64,000 nt of DNA from Clostridia bacterium (GCA_017471765.1 JAFURT010000034.1:1-64000); one strand, 5' to 3'. Shown: positions 16,814-24,778, numbered from the stretch's first letter. Notes: generated from the letters alone by a model not told the origin. A program made the numbers and translations.

Positions 16814-17485
16814 ATGCCTTACGCAATTGCTATCGATGGCCCGGCCGGTGCCGGGAAAAGCACCATTGCCAAAATTCTGGCCAAGGAGCTGAGCCTGATT
16901 TATGTGGATACCGGGGCACTGTACCGGGCGGTAGGCTATTATGTCACCACCCAGGGTATCTCCCCGGAGGATGAGGCGGCGGTAGCGGCCTCGCTGGAGG
17001 ATGTCCGGGTAGACCTGAAATACGTAAACGGCGAACAGCGGGTGTTTGTCAATGGGGAGGATGTCAGCGGTGAAATCCGCACGCCGGCCATGTCCATGGC
17101 CGCCTCCCGGGTATCCGCTATCCCGGCGGTGCGTACCTTTTTGCTACACACCCAGCGGGATATTGCCGCTAACCAGTCGGTGGTGATGGACGGCCGGGAC
17201 ATCGGCACCACCATCCTGCCGGATGCCAAGGTAAAGATTTTCCTTACCGCCTCTCCGGAATCCCGGGCGACTCGCCGGTTTGCCGAACTGCAGGAAAAGG
17301 GTGACCCGGCCACCTATGACGAAGTGCTGGCGGATATGATCAAACGGGACTATGATGATTCCCACCGGGAAATCTCGCCCCTGCGCCAGGCGGAGGATGC
17401 GGTGCTGGTGGACACCAGCGGCGACACGCTGGAGCAGTCGGTGGCCCGCATCAAGGCTGTGGTGGCACAGCAGTTGGAGGGGTAA
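16814..17485 (+). CDS. cmk: (d)CMP kinase
   Basis: Phosphorylates CMP and dCMP with ATP in pyrimidine salvage. 223 residues. P-loop IDGPAGAGKSTIAKILAKEL at 6-25, the YVDTGALYRAVGYY motif, the NMP-binding DGRDIGTTILPDAKVKIFLT, and the lid RDYDDSHREISPLR are visible. It starts behind GGAGG in the RpiR operon and ends 3 bp before ispH-rpsA. Confidence 0.97.
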   Translation: MPYAIAIDGPAGAGKSTIAKILAKELSLIYVDTGALYRAVGYYVTTQGISPEDEAAVAASLEDVRVDLKYVNGEQRVFVNGEDVSGEIRTPAMSMAASRVSAIPAVRTFLLHTQRDIAANQSVVMDGRDIGTTILPDAKVKIFLTASPESRATRRFAELQEKGDPATYDEVLADMIKRDYDDSHREISPLRQAEDAVLVDTSGDTLEQSVARIKAVVAQQLEG

Positions 17486-17488
17486 GCG

Positions 17489-19546
17489 ATGCCGGTATGT
17501 TTGGCTGAGACCGCCGGGTTTTGCTTCGGCGTGAACAAAGCGGTGGACCGTGTGCGGCAGTTGCTGGATGAGGGGGAACGGGTGGCGACCCTCGGCCCCA
17601 TCATCCACAACCCCCAGGTGGTGGCCGAGCTGGAAGCGCGTGGTGTGTGCACCGTCACCGCCCCGGAGGAAACGCCTGACGGCAGTGTGCTGGTCATTCG
17701 TTCTCATGGGGTGTCCCGGGAGGTGTATGATCGCATTGCGGCACTGGGGCTTCGTTGCTGTGATGCCACCTGCCCCTTTGTGGCCAAGATTCATCGCCTT
17801 GTGGCCACCCATTCTGCCGAGGGTGCGGCGGTGTTGATAGCCGGCGACCCTGTTCATCCGGAGGTTTTGGGCATCCGGGGGCACAGTGTAGGGCCGGTGT
17901 ATATCTTCCAGAATGAGGTGGAATTGGAAAATTGCCTAAATTCTCATCCGGAACTGGAAAATTCTTCATGCATAATGGTTGCCCAGACCACCTTCAACAA
18001 AAATGTCTGGAAAAAGTGTGAAAAAATCGCAAAAAAGGGCTGTACAAATCTCAAAATATTTGATACAATATGTAGTGCAACTGCAAAAAGGCAAGAGGAA
18101 GCTATCCAACTCGCCCGGCAGTGCGATAAAATGGTTATTGTCGGAGGACGAGAAAGCTCCAACACCGCCAAGCTGTGTGATGTGTGTGCCCCCTACTGTC
18201 CTACCCATTGGGTAGAGACGGCGGCGGAGCTCAGACGTGACTGGTTTTCCGGTGGTATGACGGTCGGTCTGACCGCCGGGGCGTCTACGCCAGCCGATAT
18301 TATAAAGGAGGTACATTTCACCATGTCCGAAATCGTCAACAAGAAAGAAACCCAAATTTACGAGGAGATGAGCTCTGAAGAGTTTGCTGCGGCAGTCGAT
18401 GCAACTCTGCAGAACGCCACTGATGATAAAGTCCGTGGATTGGTTGTAGCTATCGCCCCTAACGAGGTGCAGGTCGAGGTCATCGGCCGTAAGCAGACCG
18501 GCTACATCCCCGCAGATGAGCTGTCTAACGACCCGTCTGCTAATCCTGCCGACCTGGTCAAGGTGGGCGATGAGCTGGAGCTGCTCATCATGCGCACCAA
18601 CGATCAGGAGGGCACCATCATGCTGTCCAAGAAGCGCGTGGATGCGCTGAAGGGCTGGCAGACCATCGTCGAGGCCGAGGCCGAGGGCGCTATCCTGGAT
18701 GGCACCGTTGTGGATGTCATCAAGGGCGGCGTGCTGGTTGTGACCAACGGCTTCCGTGTGTTCGTGCCCGCTTCCCATGCGTCCGTCAACCGCATGGAGG
18801 ACCTGTCCCCCCTGAAGGGCCAGGCTGTTCAGCTGAAGATCATCGAGATCAACGCCCATCGCCGTCATGCCGTCGGCTCCATCCGTCTGGTGGCGCAGGC
18901 CGCCCGCAAGGAGCAGGAGGAGGCTTTCTGGGCGCAGGCTGAGGTTGGTCAGGAGTACACCGGTGCGGTGAAGTCCCTGACCTCCTACGGCGCTTTCGTC
19001 GACCTGGGCGGTGTGGACGGTATGGTGCACATCTCCGAGATGTCCTGGGGCCGCATCAAGCATCCCTCTGAGGTGATGAATGTGGGCGACACCGTGACGG
19101 TGTTCATCAAGGCTCTGGATGCCGAGAAGCGCAAGATCTCTCTGGGCTACCGCAAGGCCGAGGACAATCCGTGGGAGATCTTCAAGGCCCAGTACGCTGA
19201 GGGTAGTGTTGTCACCGCTAAGGTGGTGGGCATGACCGCTTTTGGTGCCTTTGCCCAGATTATTCCCGGTGTGGACGGTCTGGTGCACATTTCCCAGATT
19301 GCTAACCACCGTGTAGAGAAGCCCCAGGACGAGCTGAAGGTGGGTCAGGAGGTTGAGGCGAAGATTACCGCTATTGACTACGACCGCAAGCGCATCAGCC
19401 TGTCCATGCGTGCTCTGCTGGAGGACGAGGCTCCCGCCGAGGAAGCTGCTCCCGCCGAGGAAGCTGCTCCCGCCGAGGAAGCTGCTCCCGCCGAGGAGGC
19501 TGCTCCCGTTGAGAAGGCTGCTCCCGTTGAGGAAGCCGCGGAGTAA
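17489..19546 (+). CDS. ispH: IspH fused to ribosomal protein S1-like domains
   Basis: 685 residues. Residues 1-278 are 4-hydroxy-3-methylbut-2-enyl diphosphate reductase, the last MEP isoprenoid enzyme, with its [4Fe-4S] cysteines in GFCFGVNKAV, CDATCPFVAKIH and FDTICSATAKRQ. Residues from about 279 carry four S1 RNA-binding domains, two with the typical VHISE/VHISQ strand (SYGAFVDLGGVDGMVHISEM, TAFGAFAQIIPGVDGLVHIS). A six-residue Ala/Pro/Glu repeat ends the protein. The fusion is known in Clostridia. Odd points: a strong internal ribosome binding site at the domain joint and an AT-rich block at about 17930-18170. A good terminator follows. Confidence 0.95.
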   Translation: MPVCLAETAGFCFGVNKAVDRVRQLLDEGERVATLGPIIHNPQVVAELEARGVCTVTAPEETPDGSVLVIRSHGVSREVYDRIAALGLRCCDATCPFVAKIHRLVATHSAEGAAVLIAGDPVHPEVLGIRGHSVGPVYIFQNEVELENCLNSHPELENSSCIMVAQTTFNKNVWKKCEKIAKKGCTNLKIFDTICSATAKRQEEAIQLARQCDKMVIVGGRESSNTAKLCDVCAPYCPTHWVETAAELRRDWFSGGMTVGLTAGASTPADIIKEVHFTMSEIVNKKETQIYEEMSSEEFAAAVDATLQNATDDKVRGLVVAIAPNEVQVEVIGRKQTGYIPADELSNDPSANPADLVKVGDELELLIMRTNDQEGTIMLSKKRVDALKGWQTIVEAEAEGAILDGTVVDVIKGGVLVVTNGFRVFVPASHASVNRMEDLSPLKGQAVQLKIIEINAHRRHAVGSIRLVAQAARKEQEEAFWAQAEVGQEYTGAVKSLTSYGAFVDLGGVDGMVHISEMSWGRIKHPSEVMNVGDTVTVFIKALDAEKRKISLGYRKAEDNPWEIFKAQYAEGSVVTAKVVGMTAFGAFAQIIPGVDGLVHISQIANHRVEKPQDELKVGQEVEAKITAIDYDRKRISLSMRALLEDEAPAEEAAPAEEAAPAEEAAPAEEAAPVEKAAPVEEAAE
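18304..18325 (+). promoter_or_regulatory. Internal ribosome binding site at the IspH/S1 joint
   Basis: AAAGGAGG at 18304-18311 lies 11 bp before the in-frame ATG at 18323 (Met279), exactly where the IspH part ends. A separate S1 protein of about 407 residues could be made from it in addition to, or instead of, the fusion. Confidence 0.5.
19430..19543 (+). repeat. 18-bp coding tandem repeats at the S1 C-terminus
   Basis: About six units of 18 bp encode APAEEA-type hexapeptides (variants APVEKA, APVEEA), giving an acidic flexible tail. The first units are nearly identical in DNA, so copy number is probably unstable between strains. Confidence 0.85.
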
Positions 19547-19560
19547 TTTCGTCTAAACAG

Positions 19561-19597
19561 AAGGCCGCCGATTTCGTGTTGAAATCGGCGGCCTTTT
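19561..19597 (+). terminator. Terminator after ispH-rpsA
   Basis: A 15-bp perfect stem (AAGGCCGCCGATTTC and complement) with a GTGTT loop and a T-run. Confidence 0.9.
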
Positions 19598-19657
19598 ACA
19601 TATTTATCAGCCGGTTGGGTATACTGCGTATGACGAACAAAAAAGGAGAGGGAGTCT

Positions 19658-19876
19658 ATGCAAGTACATGATGTGGTTCACATCACCACCCGGGACCGGG
19701 TGCTACGTGCCTGGCAGAACACCATGGAGCTTATCCGAGATTTTCAGTTATATGCCAAGGAAATTTCCGACCCGACAATATCCGACTTATTTTCCCGCTT
19801 CGCCGAGGATGAGGGACACCATGCAGCGGCCTTTCATGATGTGCTGAAAGAGTTGGAAAGGAACGAGGGGCAGTAA
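19658..19876 (+). CDS. Small ferritin-like (rubrerythrin-type) helical protein
   Basis: 72 residues behind AAAAGGAGAGGGAG. The two helices carry the ExxxH-type pattern of ferritin-like proteins: MELIRDFQLYAKEISDPTIS and FSRFAEDEGHHAAAFHDVL, with Glu and His spaced for metal binding. It is much shorter than rubrerythrin and would have to dimerise to build a four-helix site. It stands alone between two terminators. The metal role is inferred. Confidence 0.75.
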   Translation: MQVHDVVHITTRDRVLRAWQNTMELIRDFQLYAKEISDPTISDLFSRFAEDEGHHAAAFHDVLKELERNEGQ

Positions 19877-19878
19877 TC

Positions 19879-19915
19879 AAAAAATCCAGCCTGTATGCAC
19901 AGGCTGGATTTTTTT
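19879..19915 (+). terminator. Terminator of the ferritin-like gene
   Basis: A 12-bp perfect stem (AATCCAGCCTGT and complement) with an ATGC loop, flanked by an A-run and a T7 run, so it serves both this gene and the convergent uppP. Confidence 0.9.
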
Positions 19916-19924
19916 CAATTAACA

Positions 19925-20770
19925 TTACAGGAATACCTGCGGCGCTAGCCACAATACCAGCAGGACCACGATGCCCAGGACGATGCGATACCAGCCGAAG
20001 GGCTTGAAGCTGTGCTTTTTGATAAAGGCCATCAAGAAGCGGATGACCAGCACCGACACCACAAAGGAGACCACTGTGGCTACTGCCAACAGTACCCACT
20101 CCTTGGAGGTGAAGGTGTAGTTGTCCAGCAGGAAGAACTTGACCACCTTCAGACCGCTGGCCCCCAGCATCACCGGGATGGCCATGAAGAAGGAGAACTC
20201 TGCCGCAACGGTGCGGGAGGTACCCAGCAGGCTGGCCCCCAGGATGGTGGAGCCGGACCGGGAGGTGCCGGGGATGAGCGCCAGCATCTGGAAAGCGCCG
20301 ATGCCCAGGGCGTGCTTGTAGCTGATCGCCTCCAGGCTGTCTACCGGAGCTTGGCGTCCCTTGCGGCTCTCCATCCAGATGAAGGCGATGCCGTAGAGGA
20401 TGAGGGCGGCGGCGATAACAACCGGTACGGACAGCACAGTATCAATCAGGTCATCCAGCACCAGACCAACCACAGCGGCCGGGATGCTGGCCACCAGCAC
20501 TTTCGACCACAGCACCCAGGTGCCCTTTTTCTCCGCAGAGGATTTTTTGGGAGAGAAGGGGTTGAGCTTATGAAAATACAGCACTACCACCGCCAGAATG
20601 GAACCCAGCTGAATGATGACCTTGAATACATCGAAAAAGGCTTCGCTGGCTTGCATTTTCCACACGGCATCCAGAAGGAGGATGTGGCCGGTGCTGCTTA
20701 CCGGCAGCCATTCGGTAATGCCCTGAACAATGCCTTGGAGAATGGCCTTGAGAATCTCGATAAAGAACAT
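19925..20770 (-). CDS. uppP: Undecaprenyl-diphosphatase
   Basis: Membrane enzyme that dephosphorylates undecaprenyl diphosphate to recycle the lipid carrier of cell wall synthesis; also linked to bacitracin resistance. 281 residues, polytopic. The N-terminal active-site motif IVQGITEWLPVSSTGH and the second motif ALIPGTSRSGSTI are intact. It precedes the PC4-like gene's downstream edge by 26 bp in the same direction, so they may be co-transcribed. Confidence 0.97.
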   Translation of the reverse strand: MFFIEILKAILQGIVQGITEWLPVSSTGHILLLDAVWKMQASEAFFDVFKVIIQLGSILAVVVLYFHKLNPFSPKKSSAEKKGTWVLWSKVLVASIPAAVVGLVLDDLIDTVLSVPVVIAAALILYGIAFIWMESRKGRQAPVDSLEAISYKHALGIGAFQMLALIPGTSRSGSTILGASLLGTSRTVAAEFSFFMAIPVMLGASGLKVVKFFLLDNYTFTSKEWVLLAVATVVSFVVSVLVIRFLMAFIKKHSFKPFGWYRIVLGIVVLLVLWLAPQVFL

Positions 20771-20796
20771 AAAACCACTCCTTTCAAGGAATAGGC

Positions 20797-21018
20797 TTAC
20801 AGATCCAGTTCGTTGAGCAGGTCACGCAGCAGGATGATCTCGTCCGGGGTCAGCGTGACACCCTTGCCCATCTTGGTGTGATCGGGAGCCCAGTCACGGA
20901 TATCGTATTTGGGATCACGGTCGTTCCAGCTCACCAGGTTGATCTCTTTGGTCCAGCCGGTGGGCGCTTGGGAGAGAACGCCACACTCTTTTTTGATTTC
21001 ATACTTCAGTTCTGCCAT
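20797..21018 (-). CDS. PC4/YdbC-family ssDNA-binding protein
   Basis: 73 residues with the YdbC layout: KYEIKKECGVLSQAPTGWTK, then ELNLVSWN-like INLVSWNDRDPKYDIRDW, and a C-terminal helix GVTLTPDEIILLRDLLNE. Members bind single-stranded DNA as dimers and are related to the eukaryotic coactivator PC4. The ATG has a good ribosome binding site (TAGGAG). It sits between the fumarase-like gene and uppP in one direction. Confidence 0.9.
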   Translation of the reverse strand: MAELKYEIKKECGVLSQAPTGWTKEINLVSWNDRDPKYDIRDWAPDHTKMGKGVTLTPDEIILLRDLLNELDL

Positions 21019-21051
21019 GATACATACACTCCTAAAAATAATTTTGTTTAT

Positions 21052-21591
21052 TTATTTGTGGAACAGGGTGCCGCCGTGGCAATCCACAGCAACAAACAGA
21101 GGAAGCTCCTCTACGGTCAGTTGCTTGATGGCCTCGCAGCCCAGGTCCTCAAAGGCGATGATACGGCTGTCCCGCACATGACGGGCAACCAGCGCACCGG
21201 CACCGCCGATAGCGCAAAGATAGATACCGCCGTACTGCCGGATGGCCGCACAGGTGGCGGCGTCCCGTTCGCCCTTACCCACCGTGGCGCATACACCCAA
21301 ACCATACAGGCGAGGGGTGTAGGGATCCATTCGGCTGGAGGTGGTGGGGCCACAGGCACCAATGGCAGTGCCGGGGGGTGGCGGGGTGGAGCCGCAGTAG
21401 TAGATAACGCTGTCCTCCAGGGGGAAAGGTAAAGGCTCCCCCGCATCCAGCAGGGCCATCAGCCGCTTGTGGGCGGCATCCCTGGCGGTATACAGGATGC
21501 CGGTGAGCAATATCTGGTCACCGACGTGGAGCTGGGGGACCATCCGACGCAGGTCGGCCGTGTGTACAGCTATGCGTTGCGTGACAACCAC
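21052..21591 (-). CDS. Class I fumarase/tartrate dehydratase beta-subunit-like protein
   Basis: 179 residues matching the C-terminal (beta) subunit of iron-sulfur fumarases: GDQILLTGILYTARDAAHKR, YYCGSTPPPPGTAIGACGPT with TSSRMD, and the GKG motif VGKGERD. The beta subunit binds substrate, while the alpha subunit holds the [4Fe-4S] cluster and is not adjacent. The best start is a GTG at 21591 whose GAGGGG lies almost directly against it; an in-frame stop sits two codons upstream, so no longer N-terminus exists. Confidence 0.85.
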   Translation of the reverse strand: MVVTQRIAVHTADLRRMVPQLHVGDQILLTGILYTARDAAHKRLMALLDAGEPLPFPLEDSVIYYCGSTPPPPGTAIGACGPTTSSRMDPYTPRLYGLGVCATVGKGERDAATCAAIRQYGGIYLCAIGGAGALVARHVRDSRIIAFEDLGCEAIKQLTVEELPLFVAVDCHGGTLFHK

Positions 21592-21735
21592 CCCTCAATA
21601 CGTTCTAACAACCCCTTCTTACGAGGGGTTGGCCGGATGTGAACCCGGTCTGCGGTATGAACACCGCCCATATTCCTGTCTGGCGGAGACTCCGGAGCTG
21701 GCTCCGAGGGGGTCTCCGGTAGGCAGGGGGGCGGC
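21592..21735. repeat. Structured intergenic element, hairpin-rich
   Basis: 144 bp without a gene. It holds AACCCCT/AGGGGTT (7-bp arms) at the left and nested arms CGGAGAC/GTCTCCG and CGGAG/CTCCG at the right, within a longer CCTG/CAGG pairing. On the minus strand GGGCGGTGTT and GCAGACCGGG recall the GC-rich hairpin insert between uvrB and uvrA, which has GCAGACCGGG too. It may belong to the same short repeat family. No T-run terminator is evident. Confidence 0.45.
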
Positions 21736-22563
21736 TCAGCGAAAAAAGTGACCGGTATCTGCCGGGGTGGCAGGGGCCTCGTTGGCCGCCGACCGGGCTA
21801 ATGCCAGCCAGTCACCGAAGGCGGCGGACAGGCGGCTGTCGCTGTCGTCCTTGCACCGGTGAAGAGCCTGACGGCGCTGCTCAACGCTACCCTGTAGTTC
21901 ACCCAGCTGTGCCAACACCCCGGCCAGCACGGCCTGGACAGCATCCAGAGTTTCATCAGCCTGCCGGTTTGCCTGCTCGATAAAGGGACGCACGATGTTA
22001 TTGACGTGCTCTTGGGCGGTTTCAGCCGTGCCCAGCACGGCTTTGTAACGGTCATTTTCCTGTTGCAGTCCGGCAACCAGTGCTTCGGCCTCGGTCAGCC
22101 GTGCGGTGGTGGCCTCCAGCTCTGCTAACTGCTCTCTGGCCTCGGCCACAGCAGAGATGGCCTCGTCACGCTGGACGGTGAGTTCGGCTATTTCTGCGTT
22201 GGCGGCTGACAGGGCGGCCTGGGAGGTCTGGAGAGCCGTTTCCTTTTCCTGCAGTAGTTCCTCCATGGACTGGATGGCCACATTCTTGGTGTCCAGCTCA
22301 CTGGTGGTGTAATTTAACTGCTGGCCCATGGCTGCCAACTGCTCTTGGGCGGCGGCTGCCTCTTTTTTGGCCTCTTCGACAGCGGCCCGGGCGGCAATGG
22401 CAGCCTGTTCAGCGGCATTTGTCCGGTTGTCGGCAGCCTCCATTTGTGCCAACAAATCCTGACGCTCCGCATCCCAAGCGGCGGTAATCTGGTCAATATA
22501 TTCCAGGACCTCTTTTTTGTTAAAGCCGTTCATCGCAGAACGGAAGATGCCTTTTTCTGCCAT
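21736..22563 (-). CDS. DivIVA-domain coiled-coil protein
   Basis: 275 residues from the ATG at 22563, preferred over a GTG at 22575 because GAGAGG then lies 10 bp upstream. The N-terminus has the DivIVA-type motif FRSAMNGFNKKEVLEYIDQI, followed by a long Ala/Glu/Gln coiled coil (about residues 30-200) with regular heptads, and a variable tail with NNIVRPFIEQANRQADE. Such proteins mark curved membrane at poles or septa and organise division or cell wall synthesis. It lacks the short DivIVA tail, so it is a paralogue-like member. Confidence 0.8.
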   Translation of the reverse strand: MAEKGIFRSAMNGFNKKEVLEYIDQITAAWDAERQDLLAQMEAADNRTNAAEQAAIAARAAVEEAKKEAAAAQEQLAAMGQQLNYTTSELDTKNVAIQSMEELLQEKETALQTSQAALSAANAEIAELTVQRDEAISAVAEAREQLAELEATTARLTEAEALVAGLQQENDRYKAVLGTAETAQEHVNNIVRPFIEQANRQADETLDAVQAVLAGVLAQLGELQGSVEQRRQALHRCKDDSDSRLSAAFGDWLALARSAANEAPATPADTGHFFR

Positions 22564-22690
22564 GCTGTCATGCACCTCTCTTATGTGTGTTGACGGTTTT
22601 CACCGACGAAAATATTACACTAATCATCAGTATACCATATCTATACGGAAAATGCAAAATAATTCCGACAGAAAATGGAAATAAAATAAA

Positions 22691-22714
22691 AAAAGCTCCC
22701 CACAGCAGAGGGAG
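22691..22714 (-). terminator. Terminator of rnpB
   Basis: On the minus strand GCTCCC and GGGAGC arms with an 8-9 nt loop, followed by TTTTTTTATTTTA. Confidence 0.8.
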
Positions 22715-22730
22715 CAGGACGGACAAAAGG

Positions 22731-23103
22731 CTGAGTGAGCCTGTAAGCCGAGTTCTGTCATGAACAGCCATCTATCTAGACCGCCTGTTGCCAGACGGCT
22801 CAAGCCACCCGTAGAAGCACATCGGGCCAATGTATCGCTTCGGTCGGTGTTGCATCGGATAGGGTTTGCAGGGCCATGCTGTCTCCAGCATGCCGGTGAG
22901 CTCTTACCTCGCCGTTCCACCCTTACCCGCCGGGCACGGTGCAGGGCACCGGTTCAAGGCGCAAGCGCCAAGCCAGCAGGCGGTATATTTCTGTTGCACT
23001 TTCCCTAGGGTCACCCCCGGCGGCCGTTAGCCGTTATCCTGCCCTGTGATGCTCGGACTTTCCTCATGCGCCACAGGCGCACGCAGCTGTTCAGCTCACT
23101 CAG
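22731..23103 (-). ncRNA. rnpB: RNase P RNA
   Basis: The catalytic RNA that removes tRNA 5' leaders. On the minus strand the 5' end (GAGTGAGCTG near 23103) pairs with the 3' end (CAGGCTCACTCAG near 22735) as stem P1. The conserved 3' core ACAGAACTCGGCTTA (complement at 22744-22758) and the 5' core with GAGGAAAGTCCGAGCATCAC are textbook, and CAGGGTAGGG-type P-loop elements are replaced by the A-type layout. Ends are approximate to a few bases. Confidence 0.95.
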
Positions 23104-23165
23104 GCTTTCAGTTTACCGCAAAACGGGGGATTTGTCAACCGATTTTCCCGGAATTCACCTGAAAA

Positions 23166-23528
23166 TCAAGCGCAGGCAACCTGACGGCGAGGGGCAGTGG
23201 CGTGGCGTGCGGCCGCCGCCTCAAAAGCGGCCTGCGTGCGAGCGATCTCCCGGCGGCGACGGCGGCGAGCCTGCTTGTTGCGGGCCAGCACCCGGTCCCG
23301 GCGGAGGACCAGGGCGCACCCAGCCAAAATCACAACCTGCAGGGCAATCAACAACCCAGACAGCACAGGGGTAAGGGAGAGATCCAATTGCGAGGCAAAG
23401 GTGGCATCCAGCGCCGCCACCAGCAGGGGAGCCAGTGCCAGCTGACGGGTAGCGCCGTAGTGACCCTTCAGCAGCATCGCCACCGCCACAGCAGCCAAAA
23501 GCAAATCCAAAATGTATGTAAACATCAT
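23166..23528 (-). CDS. Small membrane protein under LexA control, 120 residues
   Basis: No family is recognised. About three hydrophobic segments are seen (near residues 4-20, 28-45 and 55-77), followed by an Arg-rich cytoplasmic-looking stretch (RRRRRREIARTQ) and an Ala-rich end. The start at 23528 has AAGGAGG 6 bp upstream; a second ATG follows directly. Two LexA boxes sit between the -10 box and the start, so SOS induction is expected. Known SOS membrane proteins such as YneA and SosA block division; a similar role here is inference only. Confidence 0.8.
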   Translation of the reverse strand: MMFTYILDLLLAAVAVAMLLKGHYGATRQLALAPLLVAALDATFASQLDLSLTPVLSGLLIALQVVILAGCALVLRRDRVLARNKQARRRRRREIARTQAAFEAAAARHATAPRRQVACA

Positions 23529-23544
23529 AATTCCTCCTTAAACA

Positions 23545-23571
23545 CGAACAAGCGTTCCGAACAAGTGTTCT
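23545..23571 (-). promoter_or_regulatory. Two tandem LexA (SOS) boxes
   Basis: CGAACAAGCGTTCC (23545-23558) matches all 14 positions of CGAACRNRYGTTYC, and CGAACAAGTGTTCT (23558-23571) matches 13. They share one base and cover the start region of the membrane-protein transcript. Confidence 0.9.
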
Positions 23572-23577
23572 GATTTC

Positions 23578-23605
23578 ATTATACACGGTTTTTCAGGAAA
23601 TGCAA
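23578..23605 (-). promoter_or_regulatory. Promoter of the LexA-controlled membrane protein
   Basis: TTGCAT (23605-23600), 16 bp and TATAAT (23583-23578) on the minus strand, directly upstream of the two LexA boxes. Confidence 0.7.
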
Positions 23606-23738
23606 GAGTTTTTTTGAAAAAATCGAAAAAATGTTCGATTTTTTCTGTTTGCCGAGTCTTTGTTCATTGGCTTCCCCTCCTTTAATTTCAGTTTATCACA
23701 AGCACTGACCAATAAACCGGACAATGCTAAAAAGGCGC

Positions 23739-23767
23739 AAAAAAGTCCCGGCCAATCGGCCGGGACT
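23739..23767 (-). terminator. Terminator of the epimerase-like gene
   Basis: A 10-bp perfect stem (AGTCCCGGCC and complement, 4-nt loop) followed by T6 on the minus strand. Confidence 0.9.
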
Positions 23768-23780
23768 GGTGGGGATAAAA

Positions 23781-24659
23781 TTACGCAAAGGTCATGGTGT
23801 AGGTGTTGCGGTAGGTCTCCTGGGGATCCAGGGCGGTCATCTCCGGTTTATCCTGGAGAGCGACCACACCGGGGATGTCCAGAGAGGGGAGGCCGGACCA
23901 GGGCTCGATGCTGACCATAGGAGCTTCTGTGTGCTCCTTTTGCCACAGACCGACATATTTCATGTCCGGATAGGTCATGTGGATCTGCCGCTGACCGTTT
24001 TTGCTACGGAGGGTGACACCACCGGCGGTATTGGCGAAGAACAGCGCCTCGTTGTCAAACAGGCTGTGGTACAAGGGCAGGTATTTGTCCTCCTTCAGCG
24101 GGTAGGGGGTGGTGTTGCCGGAATAGAACACGCCATTGAGCACCACCAGCTGGGGATGACAGGGCTCGTCAAATTCCAGATAGTAGTCATCAAAGGACTG
24201 CCCCTCCTCCAGAGGCACATTGAAGCCGGGATGACCGCCTACGGCAAAATACATGGTTTTGTCATCCAGGTTGTGTACGATGAGGGACACCGACAGGGTA
24301 TCGTCGGTGAGGGTGTAGGCAATCTCCATGGCAAAGCGGAAGGGGTACTGGGCCAGGGTGATGTCATCCGCCTGCAGCTGGAGGGTCAGGGCGTTGCCCT
24401 TCTGATGAACAACCGTCCACTCGGCTGTGCCGGCGAAGCCGTGGCAGCCCATTTCGTATACTTTGCCGTCATAGCTGTATTTGCCATCCACCAAGCGGCC
24501 GCAGATGGGGAAAATGTTGACCGCCCGGCGAGACCAGAACTCCGGGTTGCCCTGCCACAGATACTCCGTATCGGTGTCCTTGCGGCGGATGGACTGCAAT
24601 TCAGCCCCCATGCTGCTGACCTTTACCTTCAGCAGGTCATTCTCTAAAATGTAAATCAT
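23781..24659 (-). CDS. Aldose 1-epimerase family protein
   Basis: 292 residues from the ATG at 24659, chosen because AAGGAG lies 10 bp upstream and the family begins MIYILENDLLKV. The beta-sandwich GalM-like (DUF4432/LacX-type) fold shows in GAELQSIRRKD, EYLWQGNPEFW, PICGRL, GCHGFAG and the catalytic-type GGHPGFNVPL with EFD near residue 160 and EPWSGLPSLD near the end. It probably interconverts sugar anomers; the substrate is unknown. It stands alone with its own promoter and terminator. Confidence 0.88.
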   Translation of the reverse strand: MIYILENDLLKVKVSSMGAELQSIRRKDTDTEYLWQGNPEFWSRRAVNIFPICGRLVDGKYSYDGKVYEMGCHGFAGTAEWTVVHQKGNALTLQLQADDITLAQYPFRFAMEIAYTLTDDTLSVSLIVHNLDDKTMYFAVGGHPGFNVPLEEGQSFDDYYLEFDEPCHPQLVVLNGVFYSGNTTPYPLKEDKYLPLYHSLFDNEALFFANTAGGVTLRSKNGQRQIHMTYPDMKYVGLWQKEHTEAPMVSIEPWSGLPSLDIPGVVALQDKPEMTALDPQETYRNTYTMTFA

Positions 24660-24749
24660 ACCATTTAACTCCTTATATCCTATGAAATGAGTAATCCCGG
24701 GTGGGTAAACGTTAGCCATAAACAGGATGGATAAAATCCATGTTTGCTC

Positions 24750-24778
24750 ATTATATCATAGTATGCGAAAAGGTGCAA
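24750..24778 (-). promoter_or_regulatory. Promoter of the epimerase-like gene
   Basis: TTGCAC (24778-24773), 17 bp and TATAAT (24755-24750) on the minus strand. Confidence 0.7.

Noticed and set aside
19430..19543. Possible minisatellite or CRISPR
   Set aside because: The 18-bp units code for the Ala/Pro/Glu tail of the S1 part, with no spacers.
23197..23573. Plus-strand frames over the LexA-controlled gene
   Set aside because: They are Arg/Gln-rich shadows without ribosome binding sites, while the minus-strand gene has promoter, operators and ribosome binding site.
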